DNA of 64,000 bases, from positions 248,001-312,000 of the forward strand of contig NZ_JAUPED010000005.1 in NCBI RefSeq assembly GCF_030552475.1, written 5' to 3'. A program made the translations under genes and the position numbers. Shown in pieces: positions 1 to 9,124 of the stretch (the stretch's first letter is position 1; every line of letters starts with the position of its first letter). The notes beneath the pieces were generated by a model. The model searched no databases and was not told where the DNA came from. It saw only the letters and a list, made by a program, of their open reading frames with translations. Source of the stretch: Mariniflexile sp. AS56. GTDB taxonomy: Bacteria; Bacteroidota; Bacteroidia; Flavobacteriales; Flavobacteriaceae.

Positions 1-472
1 CGTAAAATTCTGGATTGTGTTTATCGCAGGCTGTTTTACATACCGTGTGAAAATGAATAGCGTCGTCTTCAAAAAGATAGTATGGTGTTAAATCTTGGCC
101 ACCACCAAACCATTGGTCAACAGTAGTTCCGTCTTTATCATACATTTCAAAGTAGCGCCAATTGGCATGTACGGTGGGCACCATGGGGTTCTTAGGGTGT
201 AAAACCAGACTTAAACCACAGGCAAAAAAATCGGCATCTTCAACGCCAAAGTATTTTTGCATGCTGTCGGGCAATTTGCCGTGAACACCAGAAATGTTTA
301 CACCTCCTTTTTCAAATACAGCACCGTTTTCAATAACACGGGTGCGCCCGCCACCACCTTCTGGTCGTTTCCAAACATCTTCTTTAAAGATGGCTTTACC
401 GTCTACAGCTTCTAGTTTGGCTGTGATGGTGTCTTGTAAGTTTTGAATGTATTTATAAAATTTATTTTTCAT
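1..472 (-). CDS. hemF: Oxygen-dependent coproporphyrinogen III oxidase, N-terminal part (cut by window edge)
   Basis: This gene runs off the left edge, so only about 157 N-terminal residues are seen. HemF converts coproporphyrinogen III to protoporphyrinogen IX with O2 in the cytoplasm. The visible part has the glycine-rich stretch GGGGRTRV near residues 38-45, the region VHANWRYFEM, and the strongly conserved WFGGGQDLTPYY at about residues 122-133. The ATG at 470-472 is followed directly by good HemF sequence, so the start looks right. It lies 2 nt after the nhaA stop and is the last visible gene of the long minus-strand hem operon. Use of the O2-dependent enzyme points to aerobic heme synthesis. 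Confidence 0.95.
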   Translation of the reverse strand, partial: MKNKFYKYIQNLQDTITAKLEAVDGKAIFKEDVWKRPEGGGGRTRVIENGAVFEKGGVNISGVHGKLPDSMQKYFGVEDADFFACGLSLVLHPKNPMVPTVHANWRYFEMYDKDGTTVDQWFGGGQDLTPYYLFEDDAIHFHTVCKTACDKHNPEFY

Positions 473-474
473 TT

Positions 475-1764
475 TTATTTTTTGAATCGTAAAATGATAT
501 AACCAACAATTGCAGAAATAAATGAGCCTATTAGAATACCAATTTTAGCAGAATCTATATATGCTGGACTATTAGAAAAAGCTAAACTTGCAATAAAAAT
601 AGCCATAGTAAAACCAATACCTGCTAAAAATGAAACACCTATTATCTGAAGGTTGTTAATATCAGAAGGGATTTCTATAAGTTTTATTTTTTTTGCTAGT
701 AAAACAATAAATGAAATACCGATGCTTTTTCCTAAAACCAAGCAAATAGCTATGTTAATTACTAGGGCTATGTCTAAAGGTATGTTACTGTTTAGCACAA
801 CGCCAGCATTGGCTAAGGCAAAAAAAGGAATAATAAAATAAGCCACCCAATCGTGTAAATTATGTTCTAAATGTTGAAGTGGTGATTGGTATTTGTTAGT
901 CCAATCTTCTAATTCGTCAATTTCTTGAATTTGTTCTTTGGATAGAAGAGGTTTTTTTGAAACAGTGGCTTCTTTAATTTTGTTTGTTATGGTTACTAGA
1001 TTATCAATAAACTCTGGTGTTTTAATTTTTTGTCTTATAGGTACCGAAAACGCTAATAAAATACCTGCGAGGGTAGGGTGAATGCCCGATTTTAGGAATA
1101 GGGTCCAAATAATGATTCCTGAAAAAATCAATAAAAACTTTGAATAGTAGCCTTTGTATGATAAAAAATATAAGAAAGCTAAGAATAAAAATGCGATTCC
1201 TAGTAAGCTAATTTTAATAGTACCACTGTAAAATATGGCAATAATTAATACCGCTCCTAAATCGTCTACAATGGCAAATGCAGTTAAAAACACTTTAAGG
1301 CTTAAAGGTATTCGGTTACCTAAAACCTTTAAAATAGCTAGTGAAAAAGCAATATCGGTAGCCATTGGAATACCCCAACCTTTAAAAGTTTCTGTGTTTT
1401 GGTTTAATGCTAAAAAAAATAGCACAGGAATAATCATGCCTCCTAATGCCCCAAAAAGAGGAAAGGCTAACTTTTTAGTTGTATTTAGTTCTCCAATTAG
1501 AAATTCTCTTTTAATCTCTAATCCAATTAAGAAAAAGAATATAGCCATTAAACCGTCATTAATCCAGAGTATTAAAGGCTTGTTTAATTCAAAACTTTCG
1601 GTAGTAAAGCCCATTTTATATTGCCAAAGGGTATGGTAGCTTTCTGCTAAAGGTGAATTTGCCCAAATAAGTGCTAGAACTGTTGCTAACAGTAATAAAA
1701 TACCACTAAAACTTTCAATTTTAACAAATTTTTGAAAAGGAGATAGTATAATTTTTTGGACCAT
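475..1764 (-). CDS. nhaA: Na+/H+ antiporter NhaA
   Basis: This is an inner-membrane antiporter of 429 residues that expels Na+ in exchange for protons. The family signatures are clear: the early segment IFFFLIGLEIKREF (residues 75-88), ATDIAFSLAIL with D137, and AIVDDLGAVLIIA with the paired D167/D168 equivalent to the ion-binding Asp pair of E. coli NhaA. It is about 40 residues longer than the E. coli protein because of an acidic and basic cytoplasmic loop at about residues 250-305. It sits 5 nt after the EI24-domain gene and 2 nt before hemF, so it is almost certainly co-transcribed with heme genes, which is an unusual place for it. Confidence 0.96.
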   Translation of the reverse strand: MVQKIILSPFQKFVKIESFSGILLLLATVLALIWANSPLAESYHTLWQYKMGFTTESFELNKPLILWINDGLMAIFFFLIGLEIKREFLIGELNTTKKLAFPLFGALGGMIIPVLFFLALNQNTETFKGWGIPMATDIAFSLAILKVLGNRIPLSLKVFLTAFAIVDDLGAVLIIAIFYSGTIKISLLGIAFLFLAFLYFLSYKGYYSKFLLIFSGIIIWTLFLKSGIHPTLAGILLAFSVPIRQKIKTPEFIDNLVTITNKIKEATVSKKPLLSKEQIQEIDELEDWTNKYQSPLQHLEHNLHDWVAYFIIPFFALANAGVVLNSNIPLDIALVINIAICLVLGKSIGISFIVLLAKKIKLIEIPSDINNLQIIGVSFLAGIGFTMAIFIASLAFSNSPAYIDSAKIGILIGSFISAIVGYIILRFKK

Positions 1765-1769
1765 GTAAT

Positions 1770-2510
1770 TTATTTGTTTTTTAATTGTAAAGCTTCAATA
1801 GTTCGTATTGAAGCTGCTGTTACTGAAAAAGGTAGAACTAAAATGACGCCCACTATAGGGATTAATAAAAATAGCAGAAATATGATGCCGTTTCCAATAG
1901 CGAGTCCTTTGTTTTTATTCACAAATATAAGGCTTTCATTATATTTAAAATGACGTTCTAAAGTATAATCCATATTGCCAAAACCGGCATAATAGGCTTG
2001 TATCAAAAATAATAAAACGGATGAAGCGATACCAATTATAGGTATAAAACTCAATAGCAATATGGGCAAAGTTAAAAGTAGTTCCATGCCTAAATTTCGA
2101 GCATTTATACGAATACCACGCCAAAGTTGTTCGCTAAAAGAACTGGTTCTGTGTGGGTGAATAGTACCGACTAGATGCGCTTCAATTTTTTCGGATACCG
2201 GACTCATAAAAGGTGCAGAAAACGCCATAATAATGTGCTTATAAAGTATGAGTCCAATAAGTACAATTAATAATCCACCTATAATGTTGCTAATGGTTGT
2301 GAAGGTTTCTTTGCCCCATCGCCAAGTCCAAATTTTGGAAATGTATGCGCCAAAATTATCTGAAAGGCTGTATGCAAACACACCAATAATAATTGCAACA
2401 AAAACACTAATAAGCATTGGGATCGCAAAGTATTTCCAGAGCTTTAGTTTTGAAATTAAACTAAAAGCTCCGAAATAAGCTTGTATTCCTAAGGCTATGT
2501 TTTTAATCAT
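1770..2510 (-). CDS. EI24-domain (CysZ-like) membrane protein
   Basis: This 246-residue polytopic membrane protein resembles the EI24/CysZ family (PF07264), with paired hydrophobic segments near residues 25-50, 75-105, 140-175 and 205-235. CysZ proteins are linked to sulfate uptake, but many Bacteroidota members sit in hem clusters without sulfur genes and have no tested role. The gene is 26 nt after hemE and 5 nt before nhaA, inside the hem operon. A role in heme synthesis is only suggested by position. The family call is fairly firm and the function is unknown. Confidence 0.8.
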   Translation of the reverse strand: MIKNIALGIQAYFGAFSLISKLKLWKYFAIPMLISVFVAIIIGVFAYSLSDNFGAYISKIWTWRWGKETFTTISNIIGGLLIVLIGLILYKHIIMAFSAPFMSPVSEKIEAHLVGTIHPHRTSSFSEQLWRGIRINARNLGMELLLTLPILLLSFIPIIGIASSVLLFLIQAYYAGFGNMDYTLERHFKYNESLIFVNKNKGLAIGNGIIFLLFLLIPIVGVILVLPFSVTAASIRTIEALQLKNK

Positions 2511-2536
2511 GATCCTAGTTTTCTTCGTAGGTAAAC

Positions 2537-3565
2537 TTAAGAAGGTTTATACTCTTTAACAGCATCTACAAACGCCTTTGCATTTTCTAAAGGAATGTTA
2601 GGTAAAATACCATGACCAAGATTTACAATGTATTTGTCTTTCCCAAATTCATTAATCATTTGGTGCACCATTTTCTTGATTTCTGCAGGTGGCGATAATA
2701 AACGTGATGGGTCAAAATTACCTTGAAGCGTAATATTTCCACCAGTTAAATAACGGGCATTTCTTGCCGAACAGGTCCAGTCTACACCCAAAGCAGAAGC
2801 ACCAGATTTAGCCATATCGTTTAATGCAAACCAACAGCCTTTACCAAAGGCAATTACCGGAGCATCGTCTTTCACAGCATCAATAATTTGTTGCATGTAT
2901 TGCCAAGAGAATTCTTGATAATCTACAGGTGAAAGCATGCCTCCCCAAGAATCGAATACTTGAACGGCGTTACAACCTGCTTTTACTTTTTCTTTTAAAT
3001 ACGCAATAGTCGTATCTGTTATTTTTTGAAGCAATAGGTGTGCAGCAACTGGGTTTGTAAAGCAAAATTCTTTGGCTTTATCAAAGTTTTTACTGCCTTG
3101 ACCTTGTACACAATAACAGAGAATCGTCCATGGTGAACCTGCAAAACCAATTAAAGGAATATCATCATTCAACAGTTCTTTAGTCGCTTTGATGGCTTCA
3201 TAAACGTAGTTTAAAGACTCTTTAACATCGGGTACAATCACATTGTCCACATCTTTAGACGTGCGAATAGGGTTTGGAAGGTATGGGCCAAAATTTGGCT
3301 TCATTTGCACCTCAATATTCATAGCCTGTGGAATTACTAAAATGTCGCTAAACAAAATAGCAGCATCCATACCGTAACGGCGAATAGGCTGTACTGTAAT
3401 TTCACTGGCTAATTCTGGAGTTTGGCAACGTGTGAAAAAGTCATACTTTGCTTTTATTTCCATGAATTCTGGTAAATAACGTCCCGCTTGACGCATCATC
3501 CAAACAGGTGGACGTTCAACAGTTTCTCCTTTTAATGCTCTTAAAAATAAATCGTTTTTTATCAT
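2537..3565 (-). CDS. hemE: Uroporphyrinogen decarboxylase
   Basis: HemE removes four carboxyl groups from uroporphyrinogen III to give coproporphyrinogen III in the cytoplasm. The 342-residue product has the usual length. It starts with the signature [17 protein letters not shown] (residues 18-34), has [13 protein letters not shown] with the catalytic Asp, and [12 protein letters not shown] near residue 140. The C-terminal [11 protein letters not shown] is also typical. It begins 1 nt from the trkA stop and leads into the EI24 gene 26 nt later, so it belongs to the minus-strand operon. No irregularity is seen. Confidence 0.97.
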   Translation of the reverse strand: MIKNDLFLRALKGETVERPPVWMMRQAGRYLPEFMEIKAKYDFFTRCQTPELASEITVQPIRRYGMDAAILFSDILVIPQAMNIEVQMKPNFGPYLPNPIRTSKDVDNVIVPDVKESLNYVYEAIKATKELLNDDIPLIGFAGSPWTILCYCVQGQGSKNFDKAKEFCFTNPVAAHLLLQKITDTTIAYLKEKVKAGCNAVQVFDSWGGMLSPVDYQEFSWQYMQQIIDAVKDDAPVIAFGKGCWFALNDMAKSGASALGVDWTCSARNARYLTGGNITLQGNFDPSRLLSPPAEIKKMVHQMINEFGKDKYIVNLGHGILPNIPLENAKAFVDAVKEYKPS

Positions 3566-3566
3566 C

Positions 3567-4283
3567 TTAAATATTCTTATTTCTTAAATCGTATTCTTCT
3601 TCACCCATACAGTAGTTTTCAATGTCTTTATTATTACCGTAAACTACTAAAATATCGTTGTTTAAAACAACCGTATCTGGCGAGGTACGACCTAGGGTTT
3701 CTTTTACTATTGTTTTTTTGCCTATTAAATTTTTCTTTTCAACTTCCCGAATTATGGTAATTAAAGTGAGGTGGTATTTATCTATAGAATCCAGCTCATG
3801 CAATGTTTTACCGTAAAATTCTTTTTTTGCTTTGACTTCGGAAATGGTATAATTATTATCTAGCTGGTAATTTTCAAGCGTAGATTTAAAGTTAATTTGT
3901 TTCGTAAGTCTATCTGCCGAATCTTGCTCGGGGTGTACTATACTGTGAATGCCCATCGCTTCTAAAACGGTATCGTGAATGGGTGATAACGCCCGACTAA
4001 TAATTTTAACGTCGCATAGTTTTTTAATAATAGCAGCGGTAATAATAGCCGCCCCTTCATTTTCTCCAATGGCAACTACAATTTTGTCGGCATCTTTTAG
4101 CGGTACCGCTTCATAGGCCAACTCGTTGGTAGAATCCATACAAATGGCATGCGAAATTTTATCTTTTACAAGATTAATTTTATCCATTTGTTTATCTATA
4201 GCGATAACCTCGTTGCCTGTTTCGGTGAGGCTAAAGGATAAAGCAGTACCAAAATTTCCAAGTCCGAAAACAATTATTTTCAT
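3567..4283 (-). CDS. trkA: TrkA/KtrA-type regulator of potassium uptake
   Basis: This cytosolic regulatory subunit gates the TrkH/KtrB K+ channel. The 238-residue protein has one RCK unit. An N-terminal Rossmann fold carries the dinucleotide motif GLGNFG at residues 7-12 followed by the acidic D30 of AIDKQ, and a C-terminal TrkA-C domain spans about residues 140-225. A single RCK unit is the KtrA form, not the double unit of E. coli TrkA. It lies 12 nt after trkH and its stop is next to the hemE start, so it is in the heme operon. Nucleotide and possibly c-di-AMP control would be expected from the family, but nothing in the sequence proves it. Confidence 0.9.
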   Translation of the reverse strand: MKIIVFGLGNFGTALSFSLTETGNEVIAIDKQMDKINLVKDKISHAICMDSTNELAYEAVPLKDADKIVVAIGENEGAAIITAAIIKKLCDVKIISRALSPIHDTVLEAMGIHSIVHPEQDSADRLTKQINFKSTLENYQLDNNYTISEVKAKKEFYGKTLHELDSIDKYHLTLITIIREVEKKNLIGKKTIVKETLGRTSPDTVVLNNDILVVYGNNKDIENYCMGEEEYDLRNKNI

Positions 4284-4295
4284 CCAGTTACACTT

Positions 4296-6038
4296 TTAGT
4301 TAATTAAAATATTTTCTTTTGGATACTCATAAAACTGGTGGTTTACTTGGCGTAATAAACCAATCATTAAATTGAGCATTCCTATTCTCCCAATAAACAT
4401 AACAGCAATTATAATGTATTTACTAGCATCAGTAAGTGTTGGTGTGAAATTTAGGCTTAAACCAACGGTACTGTAAGCCGAAAAACATTCGAAAACGACC
4501 GTTAATAGCGGTGTGTCTTTAGGTTCTAAAATTAATAAAGCCATAATGGCTAAACCAATTACAATAAGTGAAATGCATAAAATAGCAAAGGCTCTGGATG
4601 TTGATTCAGCTGAAAAGCGTCTTCCAAAAATTTCTATTCTACTCTTTCCTCTAGCAATGGCAAATATGTTTAAAGTAGCCAATGCAAAGGTACTTGTTTT
4701 TATACCACCACCGGTTGATGCTGGGGAGGCTCCAACCCACATTAAAAATATAATAAATAATAATGAAGGTACCGTCATTTGCGAATAATCTACCACATTA
4801 AAACCTGCTGTTCTGGGGGTTACCGAGTTAAAAGCCGCATTCGTAATTTTACCAAAAACGGTGGTATGTTCTAAAAGGGTGTTGCTATATTCAGAAATAA
4901 ACAAGAAAATCCAGCCAACAAAAAGCAGTAAGATAGTTGTGTAAATAACTATTTTAGAGTTTAAAGTTATTAGAGGTATGCGCTTATGGATTATTTTTTT
5001 TCTGAATAACTCCAACACATAGGTTTTTAGTGAATTATAAAAATTGAAAACGATGTGATGTCCAAGACCTCCAAAAACGATTAGAATCATAATGATCCAT
5101 TGGAAAAAGTAATTGAAACGGATGCTTTCATTGAATAAACCAGATGAAAATATAGAAAATCCTGCATTACAAAATGCCGAAATGGAATGAAATATAGAAA
5201 AGAAAAACCGATTTTCGATATCCGGATTTGATGTTATCGATGTGTAAATAAATAGGGCGCCAACAATTTCTACACCAACCGTAAAAACGACCACGTTTAA
5301 TGCCACTCTAAAAACATCTTTCAAACCTTCATGAGCTAAAAAATCTTTGGTATTTAAACCTTCTTTAAAGGAAGAACTTCCTCTAAAGAAAAAAGCAAAG
5401 AATGATGTGAAAGTTAATATACCAATACCTCCCAATTGTATTAATACTAAAATGATGGATTGCCCCATGACAGTAAAATCGGTGCTGGTATCTACAACCG
5501 CTAGTCCGGTAACGCATACGCTGCTGGTTGCGGTAAACAAAGCGTTCGTGAAACTTATACCGTTGGTGGTAGCACTTGGTAGTATAAGTAGAAAGGCGCC
5601 TGCCAATGCCAAAATAATGAAGCTACCCACAAATACAATCGCGGGGTTAAAATACACATCGTAAATATGTCTTACTAAAACGAATAACCTTAAAAGGAAG
5701 TAAAGGATTAATCCCGTTTCTAAAACGGGTTTTATCTTTTGTAAAATGAAATGATAATCGTGATTAAGATGGAATAATGCGACTATAAGCGAAGTTACCA
5801 ACAATACAGAAATAATAACCATGTTTACAAATGCAATGGTTTTCCCCTTTTTAAACTGATAAACAAAAAATTTAAAAGCATTAAAAGCGAGTAGGAAAAA
5901 CGAAAGTATTATTAAACTGGCAACGTGTGCTGAGGTGAAATTTTGCGCAAAGTCATAACCAAAATCAAATACAATGAAAAAAAGAACAATAATATCGAAA
6001 AAACGATATATATAATTGAGTACAGATTCTCTTTTCAT
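4296..6038 (-). CDS. trkH: TrkH/KtrB-type potassium uptake channel subunit
   Basis: This is the membrane subunit of a Trk/Ktr K+ uptake system. The 580-residue protein has an extra N-terminal block of about 125 residues with four hydrophobic segments. Four pore repeats follow, whose filter glycines can be seen in SVCVTGLA (about 173-180), FCNAGFS, PRTAGFN and AYSTVGLS. The partner trkA follows 12 nt later. Upstream there are 72 nt to the hemCD stop with no evident terminator, so read-through from hemA/hemCD is likely. KtrB proteins are usually about 450 residues, so the N-terminal extension is a lineage feature worth noting. Confidence 0.92.
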   Translation of the reverse strand: MKRESVLNYIYRFFDIIVLFFIVFDFGYDFAQNFTSAHVASLIILSFFLLAFNAFKFFVYQFKKGKTIAFVNMVIISVLLVTSLIVALFHLNHDYHFILQKIKPVLETGLILYFLLRLFVLVRHIYDVYFNPAIVFVGSFIILALAGAFLLILPSATTNGISFTNALFTATSSVCVTGLAVVDTSTDFTVMGQSIILVLIQLGGIGILTFTSFFAFFFRGSSSFKEGLNTKDFLAHEGLKDVFRVALNVVVFTVGVEIVGALFIYTSITSNPDIENRFFFSIFHSISAFCNAGFSIFSSGLFNESIRFNYFFQWIIMILIVFGGLGHHIVFNFYNSLKTYVLELFRKKIIHKRIPLITLNSKIVIYTTILLLFVGWIFLFISEYSNTLLEHTTVFGKITNAAFNSVTPRTAGFNVVDYSQMTVPSLLFIIFLMWVGASPASTGGGIKTSTFALATLNIFAIARGKSRIEIFGRRFSAESTSRAFAILCISLIVIGLAIMALLILEPKDTPLLTVVFECFSAYSTVGLSLNFTPTLTDASKYIIIAVMFIGRIGMLNLMIGLLRQVNHQFYEYPKENILIN

Positions 6039-6110
6039 AGTGATGATGATTTCACTTTAGGTAGCCTATAAAAGTTCTATAAGTTGTGCGTTTAAACGTT
6101 TAGCAACTAA

Positions 6111-7688
6111 TTAAATATAATGCTCGTTTACTAATTCTATAACACTTTCAACGGTTGGCACTTTAGCAATTCTTACATCGTTAAAGTGTTTTTTAGCTTC
6201 ATTTGCTGTAGAGTCTCCAATACAAAAAGCAATAACCTCGCTTTTGTTTTTCTGTACAAAACTTTCAACCGTAGACGGGCTGTAAAACATAGCGCTTTCA
6301 ACCGTGTCTTCTACTTTTAAACCATCATATTTGGTTTGGTAGGCTTCAACTTCTATTACTTTTACGTTGTTTTCTGCTAAAACAGTTGGTAAATCGTCTA
6401 GTCTTAAATCGCTGCAAAAGTAAGTCACTTCAGCACCTTCCATAAACTCCACTAAATATTGAGCTAGTTTTTTAGCATTGTTTTCAAAGTGAGTGACTTT
6501 GCCAATTTTTTGTTCTACTAAGCGTTTGGTACGACGCCCCACGCAATAAATATTTTTAAATTGAAGTTCTAGAGGTGAAAAATTAGTAAGTAAAGCTTCA
6601 ACCGCGTTTTTACTAGTAATGATAACGTTTTCAATCTCGTTTTTTAAGAAACGTGGGTGAATTCTATTTAAACTTATTTTAATGAAGTCGCTGCTTTCCA
6701 CAGTTACTTTTTCATGAAAAAGTAAACGTTGATCTTCAGTGAACGATTTTGTTGAATAGACGTTGGTTTCTTTATGTGAGTTTTTAATGGTATCCATTAA
6801 ACGTTTGCCACCACGTTCAATTACAAAATTGGCGCAATACTCGGCCATATCATGGTGTTCACCTAGTTTTTTAACACGGGTCACATCAATTCTTTTAGAA
6901 CCATCAATACTTAAAAGAACACCTTTAAAGTTTATTTCTTCGTCTTTAATGTAAGCCAAAGCGCCAATAGGGGCTGTACAACCACCTTCCAATTTATTTA
7001 AAAATTGACGTTCTATTGTGGTACAAATTTCGGTTTCTTCGTGGTTAAGCTGTTTACAAGCGTCAAGAACAAATTCATCTTCCGCTAGAGCTGTAATCAT
7101 AATGGCTCCTTGTGCAGGTGCCGGAATCATCCAATCTAAATTGATGGCTTCTTCGGGTCTAATACCTATTCTGCCAATACCTGCAGCAGCAAAAATAGCA
7201 CCGTTCCAATCTTCATTGTCATCGAGTTTTTCTAAACGAGAATTTACATTACCGCGTAACCCTACAACAGTATGCGTTGGGAATCGGTTTAACCATTGTG
7301 CACGTCTGCGTAAACTTCCAGTTGCAATGATAGCTTCTTTAGAACCCAAAAATTCTTCGTTATCTTTAAAAACCAAAGTATCATTTACGTTCCCACGTTT
7401 TAAAACAGCAGCCTGTACAATACCATTAGGTAATACCGTAGGCACATCTTTTAAAGAATGTACTGCAATATCAATATCATGGTTTAACATGGCGATATCT
7501 AAAGTACGGGTAAAAATACCGGTGATACCTAATTCGTAAAGTGGTTTGTCTAAAACTAAATCGCCTGTAGATTTTACAGGCACTAATTGTGATTTAAAAC
7601 CTAAAGTTTCAAGTTGATTTTGTACTATTTTGGCTTGCCATAACGCTAATTCGCTATCGCGGGTACCAATTCTTATAATTTTAGACAT
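6111..7688 (-). CDS. hemC: Fused hydroxymethylbilane synthase / uroporphyrinogen-III synthase
   Basis: One 525-residue protein carries two successive heme enzymes. Residues 1-305 are HemC: IRIGTRDSELALWQA at the N-terminus, AVHSLKD at 76-81, TGSLRRRAQW at about 123-132, and KLEGGCTAPIGA with C237, the residue that holds the dipyrromethane cofactor. Residues of about 310-525 match HemD, a poorly conserved fold, with KNAVEAL and FYSPSTVESF being typical. The fusion would close the linear tetrapyrrole without releasing it. The start overlaps the hemA stop by 8 nt, which suggests coupled translation. HemC is sure. HemD is assigned from position and fold-typical motifs. Confidence 0.94.
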   Translation of the reverse strand: MSKIIRIGTRDSELALWQAKIVQNQLETLGFKSQLVPVKSTGDLVLDKPLYELGITGIFTRTLDIAMLNHDIDIAVHSLKDVPTVLPNGIVQAAVLKRGNVNDTLVFKDNEEFLGSKEAIIATGSLRRRAQWLNRFPTHTVVGLRGNVNSRLEKLDDNEDWNGAIFAAAGIGRIGIRPEEAINLDWMIPAPAQGAIMITALAEDEFVLDACKQLNHEETEICTTIERQFLNKLEGGCTAPIGALAYIKDEEINFKGVLLSIDGSKRIDVTRVKKLGEHHDMAEYCANFVIERGGKRLMDTIKNSHKETNVYSTKSFTEDQRLLFHEKVTVESSDFIKISLNRIHPRFLKNEIENVIITSKNAVEALLTNFSPLELQFKNIYCVGRRTKRLVEQKIGKVTHFENNAKKLAQYLVEFMEGAEVTYFCSDLRLDDLPTVLAENNVKVIEVEAYQTKYDGLKVEDTVESAMFYSPSTVESFVQKNKSEVIAFCIGDSTANEAKKHFNDVRIAKVPTVESVIELVNEHYI

Positions 7689-8940
7689 GTGTTGTGGGTT
7701 GTAACTGAAAAACCTTTTTTATAAGTTCCAAGCTTTCATCAGTGGGAATGCCATCATCTTTTAAATGATGAGCAAAATGATTTGTTATTTTTTGTATGAT
7801 GTTGTTGCTTATTAACTCTGCTTGTGCTTCGTTAAAATCGCTATTTTTTTTGCGTTGTGTATCCAATTCCGCAGTAGCGAAATCGAGTAGTTTTTCTTTT
7901 AAAGCCTTTATAGTAGGGGCGAATTTTCGGGTTTCTAACCAGCCGTTAAACTCTGAATTTACTTCTTCAATAATCGCTTCAGCCAACGGAATGTGTGCTT
8001 TTCGTGCTTCTAAAGTTTTATCTGTAATTTGAGATAAATGGTCTAAATGAACCAAAGTCACATTGTCCAATTCTTCAACATTAGCATCCACATTTTTAGG
8101 AATCGATAAATCTAAAATCAAAAGTGGTTTGGTCGATTGGATGATGTGTTTATCAATAGTAGGGCGTTGAGCGCCTGTGGCAACAATTAAAATGTCTGAA
8201 GCCTGAATTTCTTCTTGTAAATTGGCGTAATCTTTAACTATTAAATTGAATTTCCCAGCAATTTGTTCTGCCTTTCCTTTCGTTCTGTTAATTAAAGTGA
8301 TATGCTCGTTTTTGGTGTGCTTTACTAAATTTTCACAGGTATTTCTACCTATTTTTCCAGTACCAAAAAGTAAAATATTTTTGTTTGAAACGTCTTCAAC
8401 GGTATTAAAAATGTATTGAACCGATGCAAATGATACGGAAGTCGCGCCTGATGATATTTCGGTTTCATTTTTAATACGTTTACTTGCTTGAATAACGGCA
8501 TTTACTAAACGTTCTGTAAAATGGTTTAATAAATTTAGTTTTTTAGAAACGCGTGCACTTATTTTTAACTGACTTATAATTTCAAAGTCACCAAGAATTT
8601 GACTATCTAAACCAGAGCCTACACGAAACATATGCGCAATGGCATCATTATTTTTATAAACGTAAGCTACTTTTTGAAATTCTTCAACCGTGCCTCTTGT
8701 ATTATCACAAAGTAATTGGATTAATTGAAACGGGTGTTCTGCAAAGCCGTAAATTTCAGTACGGTTACAGGTAGAAGTTACCACTAAACTTTCAATAGCA
8801 TTTTCCTTAGCTTGGTTAAGCAGCGCTAGCTTAGCGGCTTCATCCAAACTAAAGTGGCCTCGTATGTCGGCATCAGCTTTTTTATAACTTAAGCCAATGG
8901 CATAAAAGTATTTGCTTTTAGATATGTTATATTGGTGCAT
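7681..8940 (-). CDS. hemA: Glutamyl-tRNA reductase
   Basis: HemA reduces glutamyl-tRNA to glutamate-1-semialdehyde, the committed step of C5-pathway heme synthesis. The 419-residue protein has the catalytic Cys in STCNRTEIYG (C58), the region GSGLDSQILGDFEI at about 122-135, and an NADPH-binding LLFGTGKIGRN near 195. It is the first gene of the minus-strand operon. A good -7 box lies about 24 nt upstream of the ATG, and a divergent AraC-type gene lies beyond. Overlap with hemCD is 8 nt. HemA is usually the control point of the pathway, so this promoter matters most in the cluster. Confidence 0.97.
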   Translation of the reverse strand: MHQYNISKSKYFYAIGLSYKKADADIRGHFSLDEAAKLALLNQAKENAIESLVVTSTCNRTEIYGFAEHPFQLIQLLCDNTRGTVEEFQKVAYVYKNNDAIAHMFRVGSGLDSQILGDFEIISQLKISARVSKKLNLLNHFTERLVNAVIQASKRIKNETEISSGATSVSFASVQYIFNTVEDVSNKNILLFGTGKIGRNTCENLVKHTKNEHITLINRTKGKAEQIAGKFNLIVKDYANLQEEIQASDILIVATGAQRPTIDKHIIQSTKPLLILDLSIPKNVDANVEELDNVTLVHLDHLSQITDKTLEARKAHIPLAEAIIEEVNSEFNGWLETRKFAPTIKALKEKLLDFATAELDTQRKKNSDFNEAQAELISNNIIQKITNHFAHHLKDDGIPTDESLELIKKVFQLQPTTHV

Positions 8941-8963
8941 TGTTGTGTTTGTAATTCCGTAGA

Positions 8964-8971
8964 CAAATGTA
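8964..8971 (-). promoter_or_regulatory. Putative -7 box of the hemA operon promoter
   Basis: The minus strand reads TACATTTG, an exact match to the Bacteroidota -7 consensus TAnnTTTG. It would start transcription about 15-20 nt before the hemA ATG. It lies in the 184-nt gap shared with the divergent AraC gene. No convincing -33 TTTG was found at the usual spacing. Confidence 0.55.
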
Positions 8972-9065
8972 TGTGTATGATTAGTTAAAAAGTAACGCTG
9001 AAAGAACTTTTAGTGTCGTTTGTGGTTTTTTGGGTTGTTTTTTAAGTAATATATGATAAAAGTCA

Positions 9066-9073
9066 TATTTTTG
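9066..9073 (+). promoter_or_regulatory. Putative -7 box of the AraC-type gene next to hemA
   Basis: TATTTTTG matches TAnnTTTG on the plus strand about 50 nt before the ATG at 9125. Together with the box at 8964-8971 it makes a divergent promoter pair about 95 nt apart, which would allow joint control of hemA and the regulator. Confidence 0.5.
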
Positions 9074-9124
9074 CAGTAAAACCGATGTGTTTTGAGTGAT
9101 TAATTTAGAATAAATCTAAATAAC

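Noticed and set aside
7018-7539. 173-residue plus-strand frame inside hemCD
   Set aside because: It is a shadow of the conserved HemC coding sequence on the other strand, with no recognisable protein features.
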